Positions 52,995-62,886 of a stretch of DNA of 64,000 nt are shown piece after piece. Below the pieces are notes generated by a model that made no database searches, had not been told where the DNA came from, and worked only from the letters and a program-made list of their open reading frames with translations. Every line of letters starts with the position of its first letter. Positions within the stretch are counted from its first letter, which is position 1. The translations under genes were made by a program, and so were the position numbers. The DNA is taken from contig NZ_AKJZ01000015.1 in assembly GCF_000282055.1 (NCBI RefSeq), positions 40,339-104,338 of the forward strand. Reading direction: 5' to 3'. Origin of the DNA: Flavobacterium sp. CF136. GTDB taxonomy: Bacteria; Bacteroidota; Bacteroidia; Flavobacteriales; Flavobacteriaceae.

Positions 52995-54131
52995 TTATTT
53001 TAATACTTTTTTAATGTCTTTTTCAAATAAAGTTTTATCTAAATTATAGAAATCAACGAAGTCTTTTTCACTTATTTGTCCTTTGTACGGAGCATAGTAA
53101 TGCATTTTTTGTTCTTTTTCCTGCCAGCCGTGATTTCTCCATAATAATACATAAGAAATTTTATAATCTCCAATGGCTTTAGATAAAGTTCCGGTCCACC
53201 ATTTTGCGTCAGGAACAGCTTCATATCCGGCTTCGGCAAGAGCCATAAGTTTATGTTTTTTCTGGGCGATGTCGTTTAATATTTTAAATTGATTTTGAAC
53301 TTCAGTAATAAACTTCTCTCCATTTTTATCTTCATTATTCTGATAACTGTCAAAGCTTAGAATATCTGCGTAATTATCACCCGGATAATTAGCCAGAAAT
53401 TCATTTTCAGAACTGAAACTTCCCGTATTATATACGTAAATTAAATTATGGACTCCTTTTTTCTGGAGATACTCAAAAGTAAATTTCCATAAGGATTTGA
53501 ATTCTTCAGGAGTACAATTTCCTTTTCCCCACCAAAACCAACCGCCGGTAAGTTCATGATAAGGTCTGAAGAGAATTGGGATATTTTTTCCTTTTTTATC
53601 TTTTAATGATAAAAAGAAATTTGCAGCTTTATCCAGCCAATTAGTGAATTTTTTGTGATTTTCACCGTCCGGTAAAATTGTTTTCAATGAATTCGGTGTG
53701 TTATCCCAAGCATTTTTTCCTGTTGCAGGATTGTCAAAATGCCAGCTTATTGTCGAAATTCCGCCTCTTTCGTTTGCTTCCTTTATATATTGTTTCATTT
53801 TATCAAAAGGAACACCGTCAATGTTTTTAGCATCATCTTTTTCTAAACCTGCAATATCCCAGCCATAAACAGCGGGATAGTCTCCAACGACATCTTTTAT
53901 ATCACTTCTTTTATTTTCATATTTCCAATTAACACCGTAAGCAAGATCGTCCTGATGACCAAAAAGATACCCTTTTTGAGATAATTGATTGAGTTTTTTA
54001 TATAGCGAAACAGTCTCAGCGGTTGCTTTTTTATCTGAAATTGACAAATTACTATTAGTAACAATATTTTTCGCAGAACAAGAAGTTCCTATAAGTACTG
54101 AGATCATTAAAGTTAATATGTTTTTTTTCAT
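52995..54131 (-). CDS. GH26 beta-mannanase lipoprotein (operon-first)
   Basis: The 378-residue product has a lipoprotein signal (IGTSC, Cys18). FRPYHELTGGWFWWG and MALAEAGYE hold the acid/base and nucleophile Glu of GH26. It is the first gene of the nine-gene minus-strand operon and only distantly similar to the second GH26, so the two may differ in chain length preference or location. Confidence 0.9.
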   Translation of the reverse strand: MKKNILTLMISVLIGTSCSAKNIVTNSNLSISDKKATAETVSLYKKLNQLSQKGYLFGHQDDLAYGVNWKYENKRSDIKDVVGDYPAVYGWDIAGLEKDDAKNIDGVPFDKMKQYIKEANERGGISTISWHFDNPATGKNAWDNTPNSLKTILPDGENHKKFTNWLDKAANFFLSLKDKKGKNIPILFRPYHELTGGWFWWGKGNCTPEEFKSLWKFTFEYLQKKGVHNLIYVYNTGSFSSENEFLANYPGDNYADILSFDSYQNNEDKNGEKFITEVQNQFKILNDIAQKKHKLMALAEAGYEAVPDAKWWTGTLSKAIGDYKISYVLLWRNHGWQEKEQKMHYYAPYKGQISEKDFVDFYNLDKTLFEKDIKKVLK

Positions 54132-54433
54132 TTTGAATCTGGTTGTTTTTCAGCACACTGTGAGTAAATCTATAAATTGACATCAACTAAAAAAAGCTTA
54201 TTTTTCTTATCGAAAATTCAGTGGCTTTTTTGGTCTAAAATTATTAAAACTATAAAAAGATATTGTATTAAAAATGATTAATGTTTATTATTAATATACT
54301 TTTTGTAAAAAATATAATTCTATTTTTCAAAGATATATCTATGTTTGTCGTATATTTAATATTATTTTATCAATTATATATCATATTATTGCAAAATAAT
54401 AAACGGATTTTGCTTCCTAAATAGTATTTAAAG
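54132..54433. promoter_or_regulatory. Divergent promoter region of the mannan locus
   Basis: This 302-base gap is very AT-rich and has no gene. A minus-strand -7 element TATCTTTG (54335-54328) faces the GH26 operon and a plus-strand TATGTTTG (54340-54347) faces the AraC gene. Neither has a TTG at the right distance, which suggests an activator is required. ATGATATA occurs on the minus strand at 54384-54377, 41 bases upstream of the first element. Confidence 0.45.
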
Positions 54434-55312
54434 ATGAGTAGTGATAAGAATTTTTATAGAGAAATCGCTCCGCTTTCTGCGGGAGATAGTTTTTTAGTTT
54501 TTGACAGAGTAAAGGATAGTTTTGATTTTCCGGTGCATTATCATCCGGAATTTGAGATCAATTTTATTTTGAACGGGAAAGGAGTGAAGCGTGTTGTTGG
54601 TGATAATATTGAAGAAATTGACAATGTAGAACTCGTTTTAATTGGACCAAATTTATATCATGGATGGGAATTGAATAAATGTACCAGTAAAAAAATACAT
54701 GAAATTACGATTCAGTTTCATAATGATTTATTTCATGAGTCATTGCTTTCCAGACGTATTATGAATCCGATACGGGATATGTTTAATCGTTCTATTCATG
54801 GTATTCTTTTTTCGAAAAAAGTAGCCGAAGAATTAACACCAAGACTTATAAGTCTCTCTAAATTAGATGGAATGGATTATTTTCTTGAAATTACTTCCTT
54901 GCTTTATGATTTGGCTAATTCCAGAAATCAAAAATTACTTTCTACTTATACGGTTGATTATGATACGTTTGATGATTATGATAAGATGAAGTTGGTGTAT
55001 GAATATGTTCAAAAGCATTTTACAGGTAAAATAACGCTTGAGGATGCTGCTAATGTAGCAAGTATGTCCATAATTTCATTTAATCGATTTATAAAAAAGC
55101 GTACCGGGAAAACTTTTGTGAATTATATCAATGATATTAGGATTGGATATGCTGCACGTTGGCTTGTAGAAAAGGACATGAGTGTGTCTGAAGTGGCTTT
55201 TAAATCCGGGTTTAATAATATAGCGAATTTCAATCGTAGTTTTAAAGCTACTAAAAATTGTACGCCTAGTCAATATAGGGAAGATTTTTCTGGACTAAAA
55301 CGTATTTTGTAG
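54434..55312 (+). CDS. AraC-family regulator of the mannan locus
   Basis: The 292-residue protein has an N-terminal cupin sensor domain (FPVHYHPEFEINFILNGKGVKR is its core, residues 33-54) and a C-terminal AraC double HTH (ITLEDAANVASMSIISFNRF, then SVSEVAFKSGFNNIANFNRS). It has no membrane segment, so it must sense a cytoplasmic sugar, unlike HTCS regulators in many Bacteroides mannan loci. It lies between the two divergent arms of the locus and probably activates both. Confidence 0.88.
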   Translation: MSSDKNFYREIAPLSAGDSFLVFDRVKDSFDFPVHYHPEFEINFILNGKGVKRVVGDNIEEIDNVELVLIGPNLYHGWELNKCTSKKIHEITIQFHNDLFHESLLSRRIMNPIRDMFNRSIHGILFSKKVAEELTPRLISLSKLDGMDYFLEITSLLYDLANSRNQKLLSTYTVDYDTFDDYDKMKLVYEYVQKHFTGKITLEDAANVASMSIISFNRFIKKRTGKTFVNYINDIRIGYAARWLVEKDMSVSEVAFKSGFNNIANFNRSFKATKNCTPSQYREDFSGLKRIL

Positions 55313-55627
55313 TGATACTTTTTTTTCATAAACAAATATTATTTTTAACGAAATCGTTTGCTTTTGCCTTTTTTGTTAACTTTTATTTATGATTTATAGG
55401 TGTTTTTGAGTAGTCATTGCGAATAATGTAATTTTTTTTCAGTTTTATTTTGATATGTGTTTTTTTAAACTCTTATAGTAAAAATATTATCAGTAAATGA
55501 TATAATACTATCGATTTAATGTTTCCATCTGTTATAGATTTGTTAAAATAATTTAAGAATAAATATCACCCTTTTTGTTACTGAATTATAATTTAAAAAA
55601 AACAATTTAAAACTAACCAACATTATT
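55313..55627 (+). promoter_or_regulatory. Upstream region of the susC gene
   Basis: This 315-base gap has no gene. TAGATTTG at 55535-55542 matches the -7 consensus without a proper TTG, and ATGATATA at 55497-55504 lies 30 bases upstream of it. The same octamer occurs in the divergent region, so it may be part of an AraC site. The leader would be about 80 bases. Confidence 0.4.
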
Positions 55628-58600
55628 ATGAAAAAACTAATGACTAATTTTATTCATTGGAACGCTAACCACAGAGCAGTTCCATTGATTTTATTTTTGT
55701 TACTTACGAGTAATTTTATTACTGCGCAGGTTAAAATATCGGGAACTGTATCCGATGATAAAGGATTGTCAATCCCTGGAGCAAATATTTCTGTTGTAGG
55801 GCAGAGGACATCAGTTTCAACGGATTTTGATGGTAAATATACTATTAATGCTCCTGCGAATGCGATCTTAGAATTCTCATTTATAGGTTTTACTACTCAA
55901 AAGATAGCTGTGAATGGAAAAACAACTATAAATGCAGTTTTGAAATCTGGTGCAGAAGAGTTAAAAGATATAGTAGTAATTGGTTATGGTACTCAAAAAA
56001 GGAAAGATGTAAACAGTGCTATTTCCAGCATTGGATCAAAAGACATTGCAAATTTAAAAGTAGCTTCTTTTGATCAAATGTTGCAAGGTAAGGTTGCAGG
56101 GGTTACTGTAAGCAGTAATTCTGGTCAGCCCGGAAGTAATGTTTCGGTAAAAATTAGAGGTGTATCTTCTTTAACAGGTACTAATGAGCCTTTATATGTA
56201 ATTGATGGTGTGCCAATTTCCGGAGATGCCAGAAATTCATCAACATCAGGAAGAAGCGCTACGGGAGATTCTAATTTTTCTAATGCGGGAAATATTACTT
56301 TAAGTCCATTGTCCCTTATCAATCCTAATGATATTGAGTCTATTGATATTTTAAAAGATGCTTCTGCAACTGCTATTTACGGATCTCGTGGTGCTAATGG
56401 TGTAGTCATAGTTACAACAAAATCTGGTAAAAAAGGAACAGGTAAAGTATCTTATGAGAACTCATACTCAATCAGTACTCTGCCAAAAAAACTAAATTCT
56501 ATGAATCTTAGAGAGTATGCTGCGCATCAAAATGCTTTATCGGATGTATACTATCCGGGATTTCGTCGTGTTGAGTTTGCAAATCCTTCTGCTTTAGGGA
56601 CAGGTACAGATTGGCAGGATGCCATATATCAGACAGGAATTATGACATCTAATCAGTTGTCTTATTCAGGAGGTTCTGATGGGATTACTTATTATTTATC
56701 CGGAGGTCAGCTAAAACAAGACGGTATTGTTATTGAGTCAGGGTTTAAGAGATACAATGTCAGAGCAAATATTGATGCCAGAGTTAATAAATTTATTAAA
56801 GTAGGAGTTAATATGAGTGGAGCTCAAACTAACGAAAAATTAACTTTAAATGGTCAGTTTAATGGTGTAGTTGCAACCTCATTATTTAGTACTCCTGATG
56901 TAGCGGTTACAGAATTATCAGGAGAATATGCAGGACCACCTGCTGGTTCAAACCAGGTTTCATTTGTTAATCCTGTAGCAATATCAAAGTTGGGGTCCAA
57001 TACTCTTGTTAGAAAAAATTTCTCCGGGAATTTTTATACACAAATTGATTTGTATAAAGGTTTAGAGTATCGTTTTGAAATTGGTGGTTATACAGAAACT
57101 AATTTAGGACAGCAATATGATCCAATGTATTCTTTGGGGAGTGCGGTGAAAAGTTATGCCAATTTATATTACAGACCATCAACAAGTAATTCATGGAATA
57201 TAAAAAACATGCTTACCTATAGAAAGAAAATAGGAAATCATAATTTTACGTTGTTAGCTGTTCAGGAATCTAATAGAGGACATTGGGAAGGATATTCTAT
57301 AACGGGGTATGGTTATAAAGACAACAATGATCATAGTCTTTCGGCTTCCGACCTTTCAAAAGCAGTAACGAGCGGAGTTTATTCTGGTACACAAACACTT
57401 GCTTCGTATTTAGGAAGGGTAGTTTATGATTATGGAGATAGATATAGTATTTCTGCTTCTATAAGAACAGATGGTTCTTCAAAATTTTTCGTAGGGAATA
57501 AATGGGGTGTTTTTAAATCTTTTGGAGGTTCATGGAAACTTTCTAACGAAGGTTTTATGGCTAATACAAAAGAATATGTAGATAACATTAAAATTAGATT
57601 TGGTTACGGTCAGACTGGTAATAATCAAATCCCAAATAATTTATATGACTCTAATTTGCATATAGTTAATAGTTCAATGGGGACATCTTATCTTCCAGCT
57701 AATACGCCAAATAAAAATTTGAAATGGGAAACACAAGAGCAAACCAATTTAGGGCTTGATTTTACTTTATTTGATTCAAAATTAACAACTTCTATTGATT
57801 TATATAGAAAAGTTTCTAAAGATTTCTTGTATCAGGTACCATTGCCAAACTATCTTTCAGGAGGTGGTAACTATGAAGGAGGAGTAGATCCACCGTACTT
57901 TAATCTTGGAACAATGGTTAATAAAGGGGTTGAGTTTACAGTTGGATATACTAATAAATTTAGCGAAAATTTTTCATGGAATGCTAGTGTGAACTTTACT
58001 AAATATGTAAATGAGGTTCAAAATATGGCAGGGTTGAATATTGTGAAAACTGCTAATACTCTGGCATATAATCCAGTGGATGTTTCCAGAACTCAGGAAG
58101 GTTTGCCTATCGGGTCATTTGTAGGGTACGAAGCTACAGGGATTTATAGAACAGATGATGATTTGATAACCTATGGACATACTGATGCTTCAGGAAATAA
58201 AGTGATTTTGAAAGATGGTATCAATTCATTGCATCCGGATTTTCAAAAAGGGGATGTAATTTATAAAGATCAAAATAATGATGGACTTATTGATACTAAA
58301 GATAAAGTAGCAATTGGTAATCCAAATCCAAAATTCACGTATGGTATTACTAATACATTCAAATACAAAAATGTTGATTTATCCATTTTTATACAAGGTA
58401 CTCAAGGTAATAAATTAATGAACTTAACCAGAATGTCTGGTACATTAAATGCCTATGTAGGTACAAATTATTTAACTGAAGCGGCAGATTTTTATTCTGC
58501 ATCTAATCTTGACGCAAGTTTACCAAGAGCTTCTACTTACGATAATCTTAATAATGCTGTTTCATCTCGTTTTATTGAAGACGGATCTTATTTAAGAATT

Positions 58601-58828
58601 CAAAATGTTACTCTGGGATATAATTTACCAAGTGATATGATTTCAAAATTGAAATTATCTCGATTGAGACTTTATGCAACAGGACAAAACCTATTTACTT
58701 TTACGAAATATAAAGGTTATGACCCTGAGGTTGGTTCATTTAATCAGGATGCTTTGTTAACTGGTGTAGATAATGGACGTTATCCATCACCGAGATTAGT
58801 CTCTTTTGGATTTAATGTTGAATTTTAA
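55628..58828 (+). CDS. SusC/RagA TonB-linked outer membrane transporter
   Basis: The 1066-residue product has a long signal region ending at TAQ, a carboxypeptidase-like N-domain (KISGTVSDDKGLSIPGANIS), the TonB-box and plug region (ELKDIVVIGYGTQKRKDVNS), then a large beta-barrel ending VSFGFNVEF. It imports oligosaccharides through the outer membrane with TonB energy, working with the SusD protein encoded next with one base overlap. Confidence 0.95.
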   Translation: MKKLMTNFIHWNANHRAVPLILFLLLTSNFITAQVKISGTVSDDKGLSIPGANISVVGQRTSVSTDFDGKYTINAPANAILEFSFIGFTTQKIAVNGKTTINAVLKSGAEELKDIVVIGYGTQKRKDVNSAISSIGSKDIANLKVASFDQMLQGKVAGVTVSSNSGQPGSNVSVKIRGVSSLTGTNEPLYVIDGVPISGDARNSSTSGRSATGDSNFSNAGNITLSPLSLINPNDIESIDILKDASATAIYGSRGANGVVIVTTKSGKKGTGKVSYENSYSISTLPKKLNSMNLREYAAHQNALSDVYYPGFRRVEFANPSALGTGTDWQDAIYQTGIMTSNQLSYSGGSDGITYYLSGGQLKQDGIVIESGFKRYNVRANIDARVNKFIKVGVNMSGAQTNEKLTLNGQFNGVVATSLFSTPDVAVTELSGEYAGPPAGSNQVSFVNPVAISKLGSNTLVRKNFSGNFYTQIDLYKGLEYRFEIGGYTETNLGQQYDPMYSLGSAVKSYANLYYRPSTSNSWNIKNMLTYRKKIGNHNFTLLAVQESNRGHWEGYSITGYGYKDNNDHSLSASDLSKAVTSGVYSGTQTLASYLGRVVYDYGDRYSISASIRTDGSSKFFVGNKWGVFKSFGGSWKLSNEGFMANTKEYVDNIKIRFGYGQTGNNQIPNNLYDSNLHIVNSSMGTSYLPANTPNKNLKWETQEQTNLGLDFTLFDSKLTTSIDLYRKVSKDFLYQVPLPNYLSGGGNYEGGVDPPYFNLGTMVNKGVEFTVGYTNKFSENFSWNASVNFTKYVNEVQNMAGLNIVKTANTLAYNPVDVSRTQEGLPIGSFVGYEATGIYRTDDDLITYGHTDASGNKVILKDGINSLHPDFQKGDVIYKDQNNDGLIDTKDKVAIGNPNPKFTYGITNTFKYKNVDLSIFIQGTQGNKLMNLTRMSGTLNAYVGTNYLTEAADFYSASNLDASLPRASTYDNLNNAVSSRFIEDGSYLRIQNVTLGYNLPSDMISKLKLSRLRLYATGQNLFTFTKYKGYDPEVGSFNQDALLTGVDNGRYPSPRLVSFGFNVEF

Positions 58829-58839
58829 TGCATACTAAC

Positions 58840-60444
58840 ATGAAAAATATAATGAAAATAAAAATAAACTTTTTGGTAATGTTGACACTGGTGTCAATAT
58901 TTTCCTCATCTTGTTCCCAGGATTTTATAGATGTCCCACTTGAGGGAGCACCTACTTTAGGTAATTATTACGATTCAGATGAAAAAGTGGATAATGCAAC
59001 CAATGGTCTTTATGGTATCGTTTGGTTTAATATGAACAAAGAAGGTTTCTATGGTATTACAGATGTTATTTCTGGTAATATGTATGCAGGGAACGGAAAT
59101 AAGTTCGGTACTTTTGCTGATTTGAGTTTTACAAGTTCGTCAAGTTTTATTGAAGATTCCTGGAGATCTTGTTTTGGAGCTGTTGCTAACGCAAATGCTT
59201 ATATTAATAATTTGCCAAAAAGTGTTGGGCCAAATGTGAGTGCAGCATCACTTAATAACGCATTAGGCGAATGCCATTTTATCAGAGCATTTTCTTATTT
59301 TTTCCTGGTAAGAGGCTGGGGTAACGTACCTATTATTGAAAATAATGCAGATTATTCTCAAAACTTTGTAATTCCAAGTAATCCTGTTGAAGATGTTTAT
59401 ACTTTTATTGAAAATGACTTAAAATTTGCTATTGCAAATTTAAAGACTAAAAACAGAGGTTCTGATTATGCTGCAAATGCTCATGTATCTAGTGGATCTG
59501 CAAAAGCACTTTTAGCTAAAGTATATTTGTATCAAAAAAAATATGATTTGGCAAGAGCATTAGCAGAGGAAGTTATTAACAGTGGAGAGTTTAAATTGTT
59601 AGGAGGAGATGAGTTGCCAAATTATACTTTTGCAGATTTGTTTTTACAAAAAAACAATAATAACCAGGAGTCAATATTTTCATGGCAATGGACGGGTGCA
59701 GGAACTTATTTTGAGGGTAATTTCTCAAATACATTGTTTGCTCCGGACAACAGATTGGTAGAAACTAGTTATTCAGGTCAGATTGCTCCGTCACAAGATT
59801 TAATTAAAAATGGTTTTGTTCCGGGTGACAGAAGAAGAAAAGAGACTTTTATGTTACCAGGAGATTATTATCCAAATTTAACGTATGCAGAAACACTTGC
59901 TGTAGATTCTCCTTTACTTTTAGGATATACTTTCGACATTGCCAATGAAGCTCACTCATCTGGTGCAGGGTTAAAAAAATACGTGATAGGGAAACAAAAT
60001 CTGCCAATTACAGGACAATTTAATGCGCCATTTAATGGTGAAAGCAGTATGAATAGTTATATGATGCGTTACGCAGAGTTATTATTGATTCATGCTGAGG
60101 CGATATTAGGTTCCCAATCAGGAAGTACTACAGATGCAAATGCGCTTAAATCGTTTAATGCAGTTCATAAAAGAGCAGGTTTGCCTGCTGTATCGACCAT
60201 TTCTTTTGATGATATATTCAAAGAAAGACGTGCTGAATTAGCCTGTGAGGGTGATTATTATTTTGATTTAGGACGTTTACCTTTTAGCAAAGCCAAAGAA
60301 ATATTAGAAGCACAAAACAGAGGAGACAGATATACTGAAAAGCATATTTCTATTTCTGCGACAAATCTTTTATTGCCTTATCCGGCAAGTGACTTGACAA
60401 AAAATCCAAAATTAATTGAAGTTGTACCTTACACTTTTAAATAA
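58840..60444 (+). CDS. SusD/RagB nutrient-binding lipoprotein
   Basis: From the ATG at 58840 the product is 534 residues with a lipoprotein signal ending IFSSSC; an ATG at 58828, overlapping the susC stop, is also possible. The SusD fold is seen in LGECHFIRAFSYFFLVRGWGNVP, AKALLAKVYLYQKKYDLA and YMMRYAELLLIHAEA, plus ERRAELACEGDYYFDL. It caps the SusC barrel and binds mannan oligosaccharides. Confidence 0.94.
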   Translation: MKNIMKIKINFLVMLTLVSIFSSSCSQDFIDVPLEGAPTLGNYYDSDEKVDNATNGLYGIVWFNMNKEGFYGITDVISGNMYAGNGNKFGTFADLSFTSSSSFIEDSWRSCFGAVANANAYINNLPKSVGPNVSAASLNNALGECHFIRAFSYFFLVRGWGNVPIIENNADYSQNFVIPSNPVEDVYTFIENDLKFAIANLKTKNRGSDYAANAHVSSGSAKALLAKVYLYQKKYDLARALAEEVINSGEFKLLGGDELPNYTFADLFLQKNNNNQESIFSWQWTGAGTYFEGNFSNTLFAPDNRLVETSYSGQIAPSQDLIKNGFVPGDRRRKETFMLPGDYYPNLTYAETLAVDSPLLLGYTFDIANEAHSSGAGLKKYVIGKQNLPITGQFNAPFNGESSMNSYMMRYAELLLIHAEAILGSQSGSTTDANALKSFNAVHKRAGLPAVSTISFDDIFKERRAELACEGDYYFDLGRLPFSKAKEILEAQNRGDRYTEKHISISATNLLLPYPASDLTKNPKLIEVVPYTFK

Positions 60445-60464
60445 TCGTAAAATTTAAAATTATC

Positions 60465-61562
60465 ATGAAATATATAAAATCAAAATTCTTAATCGGCTCC
60501 ATATTAGGAACCATTTTGATGTCACTGCTTTATTCTTGTTCTTCAGATGATTCTGCAAGTTCTAATGGTGGTGATTTGACAGTAGGAGGTGTGTATAAAT
60601 ATGTTTATGCTAGACCAACTGCCAGTTCTCCAATTGATTATAGTGCACCCGTAGATTCACTAACCACCGTAGGATTTTCCGGTGTAAGTTATTTAGTTAG
60701 AGGTACAGGCTTATCAACACTTAAAAAAGTTACAGTAAACGGAACAAATGTTTATTTTAATAGTACTCTGGTTACAGATACTCAGTTTTTTATAAATTTA
60801 CCGACTGGAATTCCGTATTCTGATGATACTACACCTAATAAGTTAGAAGTGGTTACTAAATTTGGAACAACTTCTACATATTTTTATATTGGACAGCCTT
60901 ATCCGACTATTAAAACATATCCATTGGCTTTAATTGGTGGAGAAACGGTAACCATTACAGGAACTGACTTTGCCAGATTACAGGCAGTTAAATTTGGTAA
61001 GATTGAAAATGGTGTTGATACTACTGTAGAAGGAGAAATTCTTTCTTCTGATGAGAAAAGTATTACGGTAAAAGTACCGACAGGAGTCCCTTCAACCGGA
61101 AATATTTTTGTAAAAACCTTTGGAGGAATGTCTGTTGCTCCTGTGGTATACGGTTCTGATTATCCTGTTTTTGAAGAATCTGAATTATTTGATGACTGGA
61201 GTTGGGCTGCAATACATGAGCCTTCAAATGAGCAAGTCAGAGACGGGCTATATTCTGAAAAATTAGGATATACTGGTTGGGATGCTTTGTATGCACATTT
61301 ATTAACTCCTGTTAAATTAGGAGATTATAAATACCTTAAAATCTCACTATATTCTGCAGTAAATACTAAGATAAAAATATTTTGTGATTGGTCAGCAGCC
61401 GGAAAAGTTGTTGATATTGCCGAAGGGAAATGGAATGATTTATTAATCCCTGTTTCTGATTTGACGACTAATCTTGATGCATCTACACAAGATTTTATCA
61501 TTCAGGAATTTACAGGAGGGGCTAATACAGTTTATGTTGATGATATGGGCTTTATTAAATAA
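60465..61562 (+). CDS. IPT/TIG-domain surface glycan-binding lipoprotein
   Basis: The 365-residue product has a lipoprotein signal (SLLYSC, Cys25), two IPT/TIG Ig-like domains (TVGFSGVSYLVRGTGLSTLK; TYPLALIGGETVTITGTDF) and a C-terminal beta-sandwich of about 130 residues that may bind glycan (DYKYLKISLYSAVNTKIKIF). It takes the place of SusE/SusF after SusD and should be a second surface mannan-binding protein. Confidence 0.85.
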   Translation: MKYIKSKFLIGSILGTILMSLLYSCSSDDSASSNGGDLTVGGVYKYVYARPTASSPIDYSAPVDSLTTVGFSGVSYLVRGTGLSTLKKVTVNGTNVYFNSTLVTDTQFFINLPTGIPYSDDTTPNKLEVVTKFGTTSTYFYIGQPYPTIKTYPLALIGGETVTITGTDFARLQAVKFGKIENGVDTTVEGEILSSDEKSITVKVPTGVPSTGNIFVKTFGGMSVAPVVYGSDYPVFEESELFDDWSWAAIHEPSNEQVRDGLYSEKLGYTGWDALYAHLLTPVKLGDYKYLKISLYSAVNTKIKIFCDWSAAGKVVDIAEGKWNDLLIPVSDLTTNLDASTQDFIIQEFTGGANTVYVDDMGFIK

Positions 61563-61584
61563 TTTTGTTTGAGTTAGTTTAAGA

Positions 61585-61617
61585 TATTCCCTAATTGAAA
61601 GATTAGGGAATTCTTTT
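61585..61617 (+). terminator. Hairpin after the surface protein gene
   Basis: ATTCCCTAAT and ATTAGGGAAT arms are followed by TCTTTTTT. It may reduce readthrough from susCD into the glycosidase genes. Confidence 0.65.
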
Positions 61618-61644
61618 TTACAATATGTTTTAAATTCAATAATA

Positions 61645-62877
61645 ATGAAAAAAATAATTTTAGTATTTGCTTTAAGTTTTTCATACTTAGGGTTTGGTCA
61701 GGGCAATACACATACGCAGGTAGGAGGAAAATTTGAAGGTTTGGCTATGACCCCGCCAATGGGTTGGAATTCATGGAATACTTTTGGAACTAATATCGAT
61801 GAAAAATTAGTAAAAGAAACAGCGGATATTATGGTTTCATCAGGAATGGCTGCGGCAGGTTATAATTATATTGTACTTGATGATGGCTGGATGGCAAAAG
61901 AACGTGATGTTAATGGGGATTTGGTTGCTGATCCTGTTAAATTCCCTAACGGAATGAAAGCTGTAATTGATTATGTGCATGGCAAAGGTTTGAAATTTGG
62001 ATTGTATAATTGTGCAGGAACACAAACATGTGCAGGTTACCCGGGAACTCGTGGTTACGAATATCAGGATGCTCGTTTTTATGCTAAATTAGGAATCGAT
62101 TTCTTAAAATATGATTGGTGTAACACACAGGGAATTACAGCCAAAGAAGCATATACAACAATGAGTAATGCACTTAAAACTGCTGGAAAGCCAATTGTTT
62201 TTAGTCTCTGTGAATGGGGAGATAATCAGCCGTGGGAATGGGGAAAGCCAGTTGGGAACCTATGGAGAATCTCGGGAGATATTTATCCATGTTTTGATTG
62301 TGAGTTTAAACATCCGGAAAATTGGTCTTCCTGGGGATTCATGAAAATTGTAGAAATGCGAAAAGATATTCGTAAATATTCAGGTCCGGATCATTGGAAT
62401 GATTTTGATATGATGGAAGTAGGAAATGAAATGAATGATACTGAAGATAAATCGCATTTTGCTATGTGGTGTATGATGGCATCGCCGCTTTTTGCAGGAA
62501 ATGATTTCAGAAAAATATCAAAAGAGACATTGGCAATTTTGACCAATAAGGAATTAATTGCTGTTAATCAGGATAAATTAGGAATTCAGGGGTTTAAATA
62601 TTCTGCTGAAGATGGTTTAGAAGTTTGGGTAAAGCCTTTATCTGACGGAAATTGGGCTGTTACATTTTTAAATAGAAGTGATGTTGCTAAAAAAATCAAT
62701 TTTGACTGGAAAAAACACACTATAAAAGATGCTGATTTTGGTTACGAAGCCGATTTTAATAAAACGGTTTTCAAATTAAAAGACCTTTGGAAAAACAAAG
62801 AAACGGGTAATACAAAAAAGAATTTTGTTGCTGACATTGCTTCTCATGATTCTGTAACATTAAGATTAATTCTGTAA
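61645..62877 (+). CDS. GH27 alpha-galactosidase
   Basis: The 410-residue product has a signal peptide and the GH27 motifs AMTPPMGWNSWNTFG, FLKYDWCN (nucleophile Asp), SLCEWGDNQPWEWG and DHWNDFDMMEVGN (acid/base Asp). It removes alpha-1,6-galactose from galactomannan. It is the second predicted alpha-galactosidase of the locus, with GH97. The next gene starts nine bases later. Confidence 0.95.
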   Translation: MKKIILVFALSFSYLGFGQGNTHTQVGGKFEGLAMTPPMGWNSWNTFGTNIDEKLVKETADIMVSSGMAAAGYNYIVLDDGWMAKERDVNGDLVADPVKFPNGMKAVIDYVHGKGLKFGLYNCAGTQTCAGYPGTRGYEYQDARFYAKLGIDFLKYDWCNTQGITAKEAYTTMSNALKTAGKPIVFSLCEWGDNQPWEWGKPVGNLWRISGDIYPCFDCEFKHPENWSSWGFMKIVEMRKDIRKYSGPDHWNDFDMMEVGNEMNDTEDKSHFAMWCMMASPLFAGNDFRKISKETLAILTNKELIAVNQDKLGIQGFKYSAEDGLEVWVKPLSDGNWAVTFLNRSDVAKKINFDWKKHTIKDADFGYEADFNKTVFKLKDLWKNKETGNTKKNFVADIASHDSVTLRLIL

Positions 62878-62886
62878 AAAAATATT

